From assembly GCF_023515995.1 (NCBI RefSeq), contig NZ_CP097320.1, positions 1,674,001 to 1,738,000 of the forward strand: a DNA stretch of 64,000 nucleotides, read 5' to 3'. The translations under genes and the position numbers were made by a program. Below the pieces are notes generated by a model. That model saw only the letters and a program-made list of their open reading frames with translations. It was not told the DNA's origin and did no database searches. The DNA is from Candidatus Mycobacterium methanotrophicum. Lineage in GTDB: Bacteria; Actinomycetota; Actinomycetes; Mycobacteriales; Mycobacteriaceae. How positions within the stretch are numbered: position 1 is the stretch's first letter; each line of letters starts with the position of its first letter. This document shows positions 46,362 through 56,954 of the stretch, piece by piece.

Positions 46362-47455
46362 AAGTCAACTCCCAGCGCGGTCAAGATAGTGACGAATTTC
46401 GTTGTGGTCTCGGCGACTTCGTCGTCAGGATCCGACTCGGCGACGATCCCGCCGCCGGCGTGGGCGAGTGCAGAACGGCGGTCGGCAGCCAGCTGCGCGC
46501 AGCGGATGGACACCACCCACCGTCCGTCACCGCGCGCGTCGCACCAGCCGACGGCACCGGCGTAGAAGCCGCGATCACCTTCCAATTCTTCAATGAGCTC
46601 GGAGGCGGCCTTGGTCGGCACCCCGCCGACCGCCGGAGTCGGATGCAGCGCTAATGCCAGATCGATTGCGGTAGTTGACTTGTCGCGCAGCCTACCGCTG
46701 ATCGGTGTGCTGAGATGCCAGAGCGCGGTGGTGCGACTCGGCTCAGGGGCCGGCGCGATGGTCAGCTCACTGCACAACGGACGCAGGGCGTCGGCCATGG
46801 TATCGATCACCAACTGGTGCTCGTGGCGGTCCTTGGCGGAGGTGGCCAGCGCGACGCCGGCGGCGGCGTCGCGCCCGGGATCGGCGGCACGCGGCGCGGA
46901 ACCGGCCAACGGCCGACACGTCACCCGGTCGCCGTCGCGCGCCACCAACAGCTCGGGGCTGGCGCCCACCAAGGCCATCCCTGCGTATAGGCCACCTGCC
47001 GCGGACAGATCGACCAGATAGCCATAGGCGCCAAGGTCGTCCGCAACCAGCCGGCCCAAGATGACCCTGGCGTCCAGCGGCGCATCCGCGTCCAGTCGCA
47101 ATGCGCGAGCCAGCACCACCTTCTGCAGGGTGCTGCCCGGAGCGGTCAGCCGCTCACGGGCCCGTCGCACCCGGTCGCCGTGCTCGTCGGGCGCGGGAAC
47201 CGTCCCGGTCACCCGCACCGCCGGCAACGGGCCAGTCGGCCAGTCGGGCAGTTTGGCAGTTCGCCGTACGGAACGCGGCGCCATCAACGCGGCGGGATTG
47301 CCAGTATCAAAAGCCAACGCGCCCAATACTATTGGCACTGCACCCGAACGCAATGCCGTTTGGGCGTCGGCCACGTCGCGATAGCAGCGTTGGACGTCGT
47401 CGGCTACGAGGGCGCCGGTCGGTCCGCACAGCACGAACGGTGGTTCAGCTGTCAT
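46358..47455 (-). CDS. entC: isochorismate synthase
   Basis: It converts chorismate to isochorismate for mycobactin salicylate or menaquinone. The 365-residue chorismate-binding protein has QKVVLARALRL with the base Lys, HEHQLVIDTMADAL, HPTPAVGGVPT and the metal-binding GGGIVAESDPDDE. It aligns with H37Rv EntC (372 aa). ATG 47455 lies inside the end of gpm2, giving an 11-base overlap. Confidence 0.92.
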   Translation of the reverse strand: MTAEPPFVLCGPTGALVADDVQRCYRDVADAQTALRSGAVPIVLGALAFDTGNPAALMAPRSVRRTAKLPDWPTGPLPAVRVTGTVPAPDEHGDRVRRARERLTAPGSTLQKVVLARALRLDADAPLDARVILGRLVADDLGAYGYLVDLSAAGGLYAGMALVGASPELLVARDGDRVTCRPLAGSAPRAADPGRDAAAGVALATSAKDRHEHQLVIDTMADALRPLCSELTIAPAPEPSRTTALWHLSTPISGRLRDKSTTAIDLALALHPTPAVGGVPTKAASELIEELEGDRGFYAGAVGWCDARGDGRWVVSIRCAQLAADRRSALAHAGGGIVAESDPDDEVAETTTKFVTILTALGVDL

Positions 47456-48044
47456 TGGGAACCGGGCAACCCAGTGCGCTCAGCTGGCGGATCCCGTATT
47501 CGAAGCCGCAGATCGCGATGGACGCCGCCACCATGCCGAAGCGGCTGCCCTCAACGAGCGGAAGCTGCACCCAGCGGGTGATCACGGCGCGAGAGAAATG
47601 GCCGTGACCCACGAACACCACGTCGCGCGATGCCATCTGATCGAGGGCCAGCGCGACGGCCCGGTCCGCGCGCTCGCTGACCTGCGCAACGGTCTCCCCG
47701 TCCGGGCAGCCGTCCGTCCAGACCGACCACCCGGGCCGTGATTGGCGAATCTGTGCGGTCGTCACGCCCTCGTAGGAACCGTAATCCCACTCCGAAAGCA
47801 GCGACGATTTCTCGTCGATGGTCAGGCCGGCGAGCTCGGCCGTTGCCACTGCACGCCTGCGCGGGCTGGTGATCACCTGCGGGTCGTCGAGGTGCAAGTC
47901 GGCAAGCGCCCGGCCGGCAGCCGCGGCTTGCGTGCGTCCATGGTGGGTGAGTTCAAGTTCGGTGCTGCCGCTGTGCTGGCCAGACTTGGACCACTCGGTC
48001 TCGCCGTGGCGCAGCAACACCAGCTGATGGCTCTCGACGCCCAT
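47445..48044 (-). CDS. gpm2: histidine-phosphatase superfamily acid phosphatase (Rv3214)
   Basis: The 199-residue protein has the phosphohistidine motif LLRHGETEWS, the second catalytic Glu in EWDYGSYEG and a C-terminal GHGHFSRAV. Although once called phosphoglycerate mutase, H37Rv Rv3214 is known as an acid phosphatase. It is the first gene of a gpm2-entC-GNAT unit whose last member is broken. Confidence 0.9.
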   Translation of the reverse strand: MGVESHQLVLLRHGETEWSKSGQHSGSTELELTHHGRTQAAAAGRALADLHLDDPQVITSPRRRAVATAELAGLTIDEKSSLLSEWDYGSYEGVTTAQIRQSRPGWSVWTDGCPDGETVAQVSERADRAVALALDQMASRDVVFVGHGHFSRAVITRWVQLPLVEGSRFGMVAASIAICGFEYGIRQLSALGCPVPNDS

Positions 48045-48059
48045 GTTGACCGATTGTGC

Positions 48060-48976
48060 CCCAAGGGCCGCCCGTTGTGCCCCAAAGGCACCGACGCGGC
48101 GGATTCTCCGCTCGGGGACGGGACCGCGTCGATGATCGGCGGCAGCGGCGTCCCAACACCCAGTCAGGGCTGGCTGAACGACTACGACGCGCTGTACCTA
48201 CAGCCCCGCGATTTCACCGGCACCATGCAGCCGGTGACCACGCCGGAGTCGCTGTACCCGTTCACCGGCCCGTTCAGTGAGACCTTCGATCTGTCGACGT
48301 CTCAGGGGGTGCAGAACGTCGTGGACGCGGTCGACAGCCGAATCGCCGCTGGCGGGGTGGACGCCGCCAACCCCATCGTGATCACCGGCTGGTCTCAGGG
48401 TTCCTCGGTGGCCTCGGGTGTGATGTCGACGCTGGCGGCCCAGGGTGTGCCAGGCGACGACGTGCACTTCGTCATCGTCGGTGATCCAAACATCTCCAAC
48501 GGCGGGTGGCTGGAACGCTTCGACGTCCCGGACGGCACCAAGCCGGACCCGGGCAGCCTGCCGCTGCTGGACCCGCTGCGACTGGTCCCCGTCGTGGGCG
48601 ATCCCCTGGCCGATCTGCTGCAGCCGGATCTGCAGGTGCTGGTGAACCTCGGCTACGGCAGCATCGCCGACGGCTGGTCGCCTGGGGACGCCGACGTGGC
48701 CACTCCGATGGGCTGAGCAATTTCCCCCAATTCCTCACCGCCGAACTCGACGGCATCGAGAACTGGTTCGTCCAGGGGTTCAGCGAGGTGTCGTTCACCC
48801 ACACCGGCATCCCGCCGATCGACATGGCCAGCGCGTTATTCACCAGCGTTCCCACGATGATGGAGGAACTCTTCGACAACGAGATGGCCGCTGGCGACCC
48901 GGTGGCCGCGTTCGGCGACCCGGTCGCGTTACTGGAGGGGCTGGCCCCGCTGATGCTGGTCGGAGCGATCTTCTAA
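48060..48976 (+). pseudogene. PE-PPE-domain serine hydrolase, truncated and frameshifted
   Basis: The first frame encodes the PE-PPE (alpha/beta hydrolase) domain: MIGGSGVPTPSQGWLNDYDA, the nucleophile elbow ITGWSQGSSVASGVM and FVIVGDPNISNGGWLERF. It stops at 48714-48716. The conserved C-terminus continues in another frame, FPQFLTAELDGIENWFVQGF to GLAPLMLVGAIF, ending at 48976. No PE or PPE N-terminal domain is found upstream; the region abuts gpm2. Start bound is approximate. The gene is not in the H37Rv location. Confidence 0.82.
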
Positions 48977-49259
48977 AGCGGTCAACTCGGCCGTGGGTAT
49001 CTCGGCACCGGCGGCGACGGCATCATGTTTCACCACGCATCCAGGATGGCTTTGTGTGCGAACCCGAACTGGCCCTATGTGCTGGTCCCGGCGCCGAGAG
49101 TCAATCTCAGCGCGATGGTCGAACTGAATCATGAATCATGAATCATGAATCATGATGACGCCTTGAGGTTCACCGCCGTCAACACGCGGACACCATGGGA
49201 TTGGTGCCAGGATGGCCGTAGCACATCCACAGCGACGAATAGACAAGGAGCGGTGCTCG
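48977..49259. other. non-coding stretch with a 7-bp tandem repeat
   Basis: No gene is supported. GAATCAT is repeated four times without change at 49126-49153, about 107 bases before the parA-like start. Confidence 0.7.
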
Positions 49260-50060
49260 ATGACAGGCACCCGAGTGCTGGCAGTGGCCAACCAGAAGGG
49301 CGGGGTGGCCAAAACAACGACGGTGGCCTCGCTGGGCGCTGCGATGATGGACGCGGGACGGCGAGTTCTGCTCGTCGATCTCGACCCCCAGGGCTGCCTG
49401 ACTTTCTCGCTGGGCCAAGACCCGGACAAGTTAGCGGTGTCGGTGCACGAGGTGCTGCTCGGTGAGGTGGAGCCCGACGTCGCGTTGGTCGATACCGCGG
49501 AGGGCATGACGCTGCTGCCGGCCAACATCGACCTGGCCGGCGCCGAGGCGATGCTGCTGATGCGAGCCGGCCGCGAGTACGCGCTCAAGCGCGCGCTGAA
49601 CAAACTCGGCGACCAGTTCGACGTGGTCTTGATCGACTGCCCGCCGTCACTGGGCGTGCTCACCCTCAACGGGCTGACGGCCGCCGACGAGGTCATTGTG
49701 CCGTTGCAATGTGAAACGTTGGCGCATCGCGGCGTCGGCCAGTTCCTGCGCACGGTGGCCGACGTCCAGCAGATCACCAATCCGGGGCTGCGGTTGCTCG
49801 GCGCGCTGCCGACGCTGTACGACCCGCGTACCACCCACACTCGCGACGTGCTGCTAGACGTCGCCGATCGCTACGACCTGCCGGTGCTGGCGCCGCCGAT
49901 TCCGCGCACGGTGCGTTTCGCCGAAGCCAGCGCGTCCGGCTCGTCGGTGATGGCCGCGCGCAAGAACAAGGGCGCGGCCGCCTACCGGGAGTTGGCAGAG
50001 ACGCTGCTCAAACACTGGAAGTCGGGCAAGGCGCTACCGACGTTCACCATCGACGTCTGA
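49260..50060 (+). CDS. ParA/Soj-type ATPase (Rv3213c type)
   Basis: The 266-residue ATPase has the deviant Walker A KGGVAKTT (signature Lys kept), A' motif LLVDLDPQGCLTFSL and Walker B VVLIDCPPSLG. It is an orphan ParA: no parB gene is adjacent. It may position cell-envelope or DNA cargo. ATG 49260 has AGGAG nine bases upstream; it gives the H37Rv length of 266. Confidence 0.9.
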   Translation: MTGTRVLAVANQKGGVAKTTTVASLGAAMMDAGRRVLLVDLDPQGCLTFSLGQDPDKLAVSVHEVLLGEVEPDVALVDTAEGMTLLPANIDLAGAEAMLLMRAGREYALKRALNKLGDQFDVVLIDCPPSLGVLTLNGLTAADEVIVPLQCETLAHRGVGQFLRTVADVQQITNPGLRLLGALPTLYDPRTTHTRDVLLDVADRYDLPVLAPPIPRTVRFAEASASGSSVMAARKNKGAAAYRELAETLLKHWKSGKALPTFTIDV

Positions 50061-50062
50061 GG

Positions 50063-51277
50063 TCAACCCAGGCCGACGAGGGTGTTGCCGCGCTGCTCGA
50101 GCACCTGCGAACCCGCAACGGCGGGGATCACCGGCGAGTTGCCCGGTGGCCGGGTCACCGGCAAAAAGCCGCCGTCGTGGCCGGTGACCGGGTCACATAC
50201 GGCGATGCCGCCGGTGACCGGGACCAGCAGTTTGCCGGCCATGGTCGCCGCCGGCCCCGCCGGAACCGAAGGACCGGCAGCCGAAATCGAGTACCGGTAG
50301 CTCAGCGTGGCCCCGTCGAACACCATCACGGTGCCGCCGGTCCACCAGGTGACCAGGTTGCCGGGGCGGGATACCACGTTCGACGTCGACGGCGGCTTGG
50401 GTAGTAGCGTGCTGGCCACCGTCACACCGGCCTCGTCGACCACGTCGACTCTGGGTTGGGGCGCCGGCAGGTAGATCAGGGTTTTGGTTTCGGCCACCGC
50501 CAGCACCCGGGCGCCGGAACCCACGCCGATCCCCGGCTCCGGCACGTGGCGCAGCTCCGGCTCGTCTTCTTCCTTGCTCGGGCGCAGCAGAGTTAGCCGC
50601 AGATCCGCCTGGCTGCCACACGCCTCGAGCACCGAGACCGCCGCCGAGCTGGCCGCCGCCGAAACGAAGCGGCAGCCGGTGTGCAGCCCCTTCGAGGACG
50701 GCTTGACCCGGGCGTCGATCTCGCCGTAGGAGAGCATCCGGACCATGTCGGAGCGCCACAGTTCCAGCCTGGTGTCGCCAGCGGACAACACTGTGCTGCC
50801 GTCGGAGGACAAGCTGACCCGTTGGTCGGCGTAGCTGCTTCGGGCGGGCCCGCGTCTGCCGGTGGATCCGTCGATCGTGCTCACCTGACCGCAGCCGCGG
50901 TCATCGCGGTAGACCGCGACCGCGAAGCGGTAGACCCCGGCGACCCCGCACAAATCGCTGCCGCGCGAGTAGCTCCACCGCACCTGGCCGGTGACCGGGT
51001 GACGTCCCTGGACGGCACGCCCCTCGGCGGTGACGACGGTGCCGGCCACCACGACGGGCTGGTCGGTCGGCGCGTTGGGGGCGGTCCAGAGCTGCTCGAG
51101 CGAGTGCGGCGCCTCATGGGCCAGCCTCGGGCTGGGCGCGGGCCCCGTGGCCGGGTGGCTGATCGTGGCCCGGGCGTCGCTGGTCCACCAGATCAGCGAC
51201 GCCGCTACAGCGACCACAACCGCGATCGTTGCCGCGGCCAGTACGTCGGCCTTGGTCCGGCGTTCCGGTTTGACCAT
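50063..51277 (-). CDS. membrane-anchored beta-propeller protein (Rv3212 type)
   Basis: The 404-residue protein has one N-terminal membrane segment (about 12-32, AAATIAVVVAVAASLIWW) and a large extracytoplasmic domain with repeated propeller-like blades (HPVTGQVRWSYSRG, VSLSSDGSTVLSAGD, GGIAVCDPVTG) resembling PQQ/WD-type quinoprotein repeats. Function unknown. It follows rhlE by 21 bases, so the pair is probably an operon. Confidence 0.85.
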   Translation of the reverse strand: MVKPERRTKADVLAAATIAVVVAVAASLIWWTSDARATISHPATGPAPSPRLAHEAPHSLEQLWTAPNAPTDQPVVVAGTVVTAEGRAVQGRHPVTGQVRWSYSRGSDLCGVAGVYRFAVAVYRDDRGCGQVSTIDGSTGRRGPARSSYADQRVSLSSDGSTVLSAGDTRLELWRSDMVRMLSYGEIDARVKPSSKGLHTGCRFVSAAASSAAVSVLEACGSQADLRLTLLRPSKEEDEPELRHVPEPGIGVGSGARVLAVAETKTLIYLPAPQPRVDVVDEAGVTVASTLLPKPPSTSNVVSRPGNLVTWWTGGTVMVFDGATLSYRYSISAAGPSVPAGPAATMAGKLLVPVTGGIAVCDPVTGHDGGFLPVTRPPGNSPVIPAVAGSQVLEQRGNTLVGLG

Positions 51278-51298
51278 CAGGTGGCCGGCGACACCGGT

Positions 51299-52834
51299 TC
51301 AGTTGGCATTCGCGGCTACGCCCGCCGACTTGCGGGGGCGCCGACGGCGACGGCGGCGGCCGTCGTGCGCGCCGTCGCCGGTGTTCGCCACCGGGGTGTC
51401 GGTGGATGAAGCGTCCGCCTGCCCGTTGGCGGCAGGGCAGATAGCGGGATGACTTGTCGCCGGCTTGCCCGCGCGGGTGCGCTGACGGCTGCTCTTAGGG
51501 AGCCGCGACCTGGATTGGTCGCTACCGCGTTCGCCTGAGGTGGCCCGTTTGGCCGGCAATTTGCGCGCTGATCCGACCGTGCCAAGGGCTTCGGTCGGGA
51601 TGTCGAGCTCGGTGTACAAATGCGGCGAACTGGAATAGGTTTCGGCCGGATCCGGGCAGCCCAGCCCCAGCGCCTTGTCGATCATCGTCCAGCGGGCCAG
51701 CTCGTCCCAGTTTACCAACGTGACCGCGACTCCCGTCTTGCCGGCACGGCCGGTGCGGCCGATCCGGTGCACGTAGGCCTGTTCGTCCTCGGGGATCTGG
51801 TAATTGATGACGTGGGTGACGTCGTCGACATCGATTCCGCGGGCCGCCACGTCGGTGGCGACCAGGACGTCGATTCCACCGGTGCGAAACGATTTGAGCC
51901 CCTTCTCCCGAGCCACCTGGCCTAGGTCGCCGTGCACGGCGCCGACGGCGAAACCGCGTGCGGCCAACTCGTCGGCGACCTTCTGGGCGGTGCGCTTGGT
52001 GCGGGTGAAGACCATGGTGGCACCGCGTCCGCGGGCCTGCAGCACCCTGCTGACCAGCTCGACCTTGTCCAGCGCGTGGGCGCGATAAACGTACTGCTTG
52101 GTGAGGTCGTGCACCGCCGAGGAGTGCGGCGCCTCGGCCCGGATGTGGGTGGGCTGGTTCATGAACGTGCGGGCCAGCGTGATGATCGGATCCGGCATGG
52201 TCGCCGAGAACAGCATCGACTGCCGCTCGTCGGGGATCTGGCGCAAAATTCGTTCGATATCGGGCAAGAAGCCCAAGTCGAGCATTTCATCGGCCTCGTC
52301 CAGCACCAGCACCGACAGGCCGCCCAGCTGCAAGTGCCCCTGCTGGGCCAGGTCGAGCAGTCGGCCGGGAGTACCCACCACCACGTCGGCGCCGGCGCGC
52401 AACGACTCGATCTGCGGCTCGTAGGGCCGGCCGCCGTAGATGGACACCACCGACAGCCGTCGGGCCCCGTGAGTGGACAAGTCGGTGGTCAGGTGCTTGG
52501 CGGCGGTGGCCAAGTCGCCGTAGACCTGCAGACACAGCTCGCGGGTGGGCACCACGACCAGCGCCCGCGGGATGCCGTTGAGGGGGTGGTGAGCGCCCGA
52601 GGTGGTGATCCGCTGCAGCAGCGGCACCCCGAACGCGAGGGTCTTGCCCATTCCGGTGCGGGCCTGCCCGATCAAGTCGTCGCCGGCGAGCGCGAGCGGC
52701 ATGGTTAGCTCTTGGATGGCAAAGGGATGCTTGATGCCATCCTCGGTCAATGCCTTGACTATCTCGGCGCGGACGCCAAGTTCGGCAAAAGTGGATTCGG
52801 ATGTGGTCCTGGTGGGTGCGATTAATGGGGTCAT
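51299..52834 (-). CDS. rhlE: DEAD-box RNA helicase RhlE
   Basis: The 511-residue helicase has the Q motif FAIQELTMPLAL, motif I QARTGMGKT, Ia PTRELCLQ, DEAD (VLVLDEADEMLDLGFL), SAT (LFSATMP) and motif VI HRIGRTGRAGKTG. A basic Arg/Lys-rich C-terminal tail (RRRRRRRPRKS) probably binds RNA. It matches Rv3211 (527 aa). The 271-base space before it, shared with the divergent ferritin-like gene, holds no gene. Confidence 0.95.
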   Translation of the reverse strand: MTPLIAPTRTTSESTFAELGVRAEIVKALTEDGIKHPFAIQELTMPLALAGDDLIGQARTGMGKTLAFGVPLLQRITTSGAHHPLNGIPRALVVVPTRELCLQVYGDLATAAKHLTTDLSTHGARRLSVVSIYGGRPYEPQIESLRAGADVVVGTPGRLLDLAQQGHLQLGGLSVLVLDEADEMLDLGFLPDIERILRQIPDERQSMLFSATMPDPIITLARTFMNQPTHIRAEAPHSSAVHDLTKQYVYRAHALDKVELVSRVLQARGRGATMVFTRTKRTAQKVADELAARGFAVGAVHGDLGQVAREKGLKSFRTGGIDVLVATDVAARGIDVDDVTHVINYQIPEDEQAYVHRIGRTGRAGKTGVAVTLVNWDELARWTMIDKALGLGCPDPAETYSSSPHLYTELDIPTEALGTVGSARKLPAKRATSGERGSDQSRSRLPKSSRQRTRAGKPATSHPAICPAANGQADASSTDTPVANTGDGAHDGRRRRRRRPRKSAGVAANAN

Positions 52835-53062
52835 GCGTTAAACGCGATGCCTTTCGGGGTTCGTATTCGGTTAGTCGATCGTTGCGGTCACGTGCGCACC
52901 AGTTGACTGTCGTCGAATACGTTGCCGATTCGCGGGCCCTGCTCACTAGGCGGGCCAACTGCATGCACACACATTTCGCCGGTAGCGGCGGTAAGGATCT
53001 ACAGCCAATACCTACGACGATCATAGCTGGTGGGCTATCGCGACCGGGGAATTCCGTCCGGT

Positions 53063-53084
53063 CCGGGCGCAGCGGGCCGCCACC
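53063..53084. repeat. short partial copy of repeat family B
   Basis: CCGGGCGCAGCGGGCCGCCA resembles the middle of the 57-bp unit at 35368-35538. It lies 22 bases before the ferritin-like gene start. Similarity over 22 bases could be chance in this GC-rich genome. Confidence 0.35.
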
Positions 53085-53105
53085 ACAAGCACATAGAGTG
53101 TTGCC

Positions 53106-53798
53106 ATGACCTCGCTTTCGGGCGCAGATAAGCTGCCCGATCCGCACCCGCAGGTGTCGGCGAATCATCCAGGCGTCAACGAATTGTTCGCGGTATTGGC
53201 CTACGGCGAGGTCGCGGCCTTCTACCGGCTCACCGACGAGGCGCGGATGGCGCCAGACCTGCGGGGGCGGATTTCGATGGCGAGCATGGCGGCAGCGGAG
53301 ATGACCCACTACGAGCTGTTACACGACGCCCTGGAAAGCCGGGGCGTCGACGTGCTGTCAGCGATTTCGAAATACGCCACCGCCCTGGACGGCTACCACC
53401 GGCTGACCACGCCTAGCACCTGGCTGGAGGCGCTGGTAAAGACCTATGTCGGGGATTCGCTGGCCGCCGATTTCTATCTGCAGATTGCCGACGAGCTGCC
53501 CGACGAGGTCGCCGACGTCGTGCGCGCCACGATGGCAGAGACCGAACACTCCCAGTTCGTCGTCACCGAGGTTCGGGCCGCCGTGACTAAAAGCGCCCGA
53601 CAGCGCAGCCGACTGGCGTTGTGGTCACGGCGTCTGCTCGGCGAAGCGATTACCCAGGCCCAGTACGTGTTGGCCGAGCACGATGAGCTCGTCGACCTGG
53701 TGGTGTCCAGAACCGAGGGCCTGACGCAGCTGGCGGGGTTCTTCGATCGGCTGCAGCGCAAACACGACGAGCGGATACGTGAACTGGGCCTCGCCTAA
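53106..53798 (+). CDS. ferritin-like-fold protein (Rv3210c type, DUF3066-like)
   Basis: The 230-residue all-helical protein has a ferritin-like layout with candidate iron ligands in YGEVAAFYRL, MAAAEMTHYELL and MAETEHSQFVV (E-x-x-H pairs). It is distantly like tRNA hydroxylase MiaE. No reaction is established. Its TAA overlaps the TAG of the convergent neighbour by two bases. Confidence 0.85.
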   Translation: MTSLSGADKLPDPHPQVSANHPGVNELFAVLAYGEVAAFYRLTDEARMAPDLRGRISMASMAAAEMTHYELLHDALESRGVDVLSAISKYATALDGYHRLTTPSTWLEALVKTYVGDSLAADFYLQIADELPDEVADVVRATMAETEHSQFVVTEVRAAVTKSARQRSRLALWSRRLLGEAITQAQYVLAEHDELVDLVVSRTEGLTQLAGFFDRLQRKHDERIRELGLA

Positions 53799-54454
53799 CG
53801 GCTGCAGGCGGCGATCATCGCGCTGCTCGTCGAGATGGCGAGGGGCTCACCGGCGCCATCGGTGATCGAGCAGTTGAGATGACCGGTTAGGCTCGTCGCC
53901 ACCACGGACCTGCTCTGCACGCCCGGATTCAGGATCACCGTTCGCGACCACGGCAGCGACACATTGAAGTCGGTCTGCGGCGCGCCCTGGGCGTCGGTAT
54001 AGATGACAGTCACCAGATCCAGGAGCTGCTTGGTCCCGGTCACCCGGTAGGTGAAGGTGCGGGCGGCCACATCCGGCGGCACGGACGGGACGGCGGCCGG
54101 CGGCGAGATCATCGTCGGCGCGTCGGTCGGACCGGCTGTGGGCGATGGGCTCGGCGCCTTCGGTGTCACGGTGGTGACCGTCTCCGGAGGTAGCGACGGC
54201 GCCGGTGGGGCGCTGAGCCGCGGTGAGGTCATGGTGCGAGAGGGTGGCTCGACCACGGTCGCCGAGGTCGACGCGCTGTCGCCGCCGTTGACGATCACGA
54301 CCGTGGCGATCAGCGCGAGCACGAAGACGATGCCGGCGATGGCCGCGACAGGTCGCCAGCGCTGATCGATGGGCGCGAACTCATCGCCGTCGGCGTAGAT
54401 GTCGTCGACTGCGTCATCTGGGTAGTCCTGGATATCCCTATCCAAGTAATTCAT
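53795..54454 (-). CDS. membrane-anchored MmpS-like protein (Rv3209 type)
   Basis: The 219-residue protein has one membrane segment (about 35-57, AAIAGIVFVLALIATVVIV), a Thr/Pro/Ser-rich linker (about 65-130) and a C-terminal domain (TYRVTGTKQLLDLVTVIYTD, LPWSRTVILNPG, LNCSITDGAGEPL) that resembles MmpS siderophore/lipid export accessory proteins. No mmpL gene is adjacent. It is a conserved Pro/Thr-rich protein of uncertain role. Confidence 0.82.
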   Translation of the reverse strand: MNYLDRDIQDYPDDAVDDIYADGDEFAPIDQRWRPVAAIAGIVFVLALIATVVIVNGGDSASTSATVVEPPSRTMTSPRLSAPPAPSLPPETVTTVTPKAPSPSPTAGPTDAPTMISPPAAVPSVPPDVAARTFTYRVTGTKQLLDLVTVIYTDAQGAPQTDFNVSLPWSRTVILNPGVQSRSVVATSLTGHLNCSITDGAGEPLAISTSSAMIAACSR

Positions 54455-54719
54455 GGTGCTGATGATGCAGATGTTATCGATGGGGGATCGCCGAACGACG
54501 TGGCGTGCGCGCGTGTCAGGTCACGATTTGCCAACGGCCGCCCGGTCTACCGGCATACGGAATCCTTGGCGCCGACCGGCTTTGCGCATCGAAGAGAAGC
54601 GTGAGCTTTGCCCGGCTCTTCCACGGGCCGGTGGCCCGCATCGTCGCCGGGCGCACTAGCCTGCTTGGCAGGAAAACGATTTCCGACGATCGCCAGGCAA
54701 AGAACGGGAAGGGGCCGAC

Positions 54720-55671
<952 letters not shown>

Positions 55672-55837
55672 CTAAGCGCGGATGTGGCGATGCGCGGCTA
55701 GTCGCAACGACACTACTACTACCCGCTGGCTTTCCGGGTCGCCATCCGTGCGCCGAACGGCGGCAGCTCAGCGTTGCACCGTTGCCTGCGGGCGCGCCGA
55801 GACTCCCAGCTAGCGGCGGTTGTGCCATCCTGGGGAA

Positions 55838-56866
55838 ATGACCTACGACCCGGATCGGCGCGGGGGCGCCCGGGTACCGGTGCTTCGCGACGACTGGCGA
55901 GAACCGCTGCGCGCCCAGCGCGACCCACTTGCCCGGGGCTCGGGACGGGCCCGGTCGAATCGGGAAAGCGGGCGCTGGCGCAAACAGAGTCGGCTGGGAC
56001 GCTTCGTGTCGACTTACGGCTGGCGTGCGTATGCGCTGCCGGTGCTAATGGCCATCACCACGGTGGTGATCTACCAGACCGTCGACGGGACCAGCTCGCC
56101 CGCGCCGGCCTCGGGGGATCCCGTCCAGGGCCCGCCGAAGATCGGTGCAGTGGGCACGTCGATCATCGACGCGCCGCCGCGCGGTCTGACCCAGTTCGAC
56201 GCCAACCTGCCCACCGGGATGCTGCCCAACGGCGGTCCATTCACTGACGCCGGCAATAAGACCTGGCGCATCGTCACGGGTACCACGCCCCAGATCGGTC
56301 AGGGCACGGCCAAAGTCTTCAAATACACCGTCGAAGTCGAAAACGGTCTGGATCCCGTCGCATTCGGCGGTGACGATGCGTTCGCGGCGATGGTCGACCA
56401 GACGCTGGCCAACCCCAAAAGCTGGATTCACAACGCGCAGATCGCCTTCATCAGGATCGACGCGGCCGACAAGAGCAAGCCGGACTTACGGATCTCCTTG
56501 ACGTCCCCGATGACGGTGCGCGACGGCTGCGGCTACGAGTTTCCGCTGGAGACGTCGTGTTACAACCCGTCCTACGGGGCTGGAGAACCGCGGGTCTTCA
56601 TCAACGAGGCGCGCTGGGTACGCGGCGCTGTGCCGTTTGAGGGCGACGTCGGTTCCTATCGGCAATACGTGATCAACCATGAGGTCGGCCATGCCATCGG
56701 GTATCTGCGCCACGAACCCTGCGATGAGCAGGGCGGTTTGGCGCCGATCATGATGCAGCAGACCTTTTCCACCGGCAACGACGACGCCTCGAAGTTCGAC
56801 CCGGAATGGGTCAAGGCAAACGGCAAGACCTGTCGGTTCAATCCCTGGCCTTATCCGATCGCCTAG
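55838..56866 (+). CDS. DUF3152 membrane-anchored zinc metallopeptidase-like protein (Rv3207c type)
   Basis: The 342-residue protein has a basic N-terminus, one membrane segment (about 66-85, YALPVLMAITTVVIYQTV) and an outer C-terminal domain with a full HEVGHAIGYLRHEPC motif (HExxHxxGxxH), so it can bind zinc. Two Cys pairs in the outer domain may form disulfides. H37Rv's annotated protein is shorter at the N-terminus. ATG 55838 is preceded by GGGGAA. Confidence 0.85.
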   Translation: MTYDPDRRGGARVPVLRDDWREPLRAQRDPLARGSGRARSNRESGRWRKQSRLGRFVSTYGWRAYALPVLMAITTVVIYQTVDGTSSPAPASGDPVQGPPKIGAVGTSIIDAPPRGLTQFDANLPTGMLPNGGPFTDAGNKTWRIVTGTTPQIGQGTAKVFKYTVEVENGLDPVAFGGDDAFAAMVDQTLANPKSWIHNAQIAFIRIDAADKSKPDLRISLTSPMTVRDGCGYEFPLETSCYNPSYGAGEPRVFINEARWVRGAVPFEGDVGSYRQYVINHEVGHAIGYLRHEPCDEQGGLAPIMMQQTFSTGNDDASKFDPEWVKANGKTCRFNPWPYPIA

Positions 56867-56954
56867 CAGCGTGGCCGGCTGTTTGCCGTTGACCCTGGGC
56901 AACTGCTGTGATGAATAAGGACAACTGCCTTTCTGCGAAGCTGAGGAGATTTCG

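Noticed and set aside
47742-48716. Single 324-residue intact protein starting inside gpm2
   Set aside because: The first 100 codons are antisense to gpm2; only the part after about 48060 resembles a PE-PPE domain, and that is frameshifted.
51932-52708. 258-codon plus-strand frame inside rhlE
   Set aside because: Antisense to a helicase with every DEAD-box motif present.
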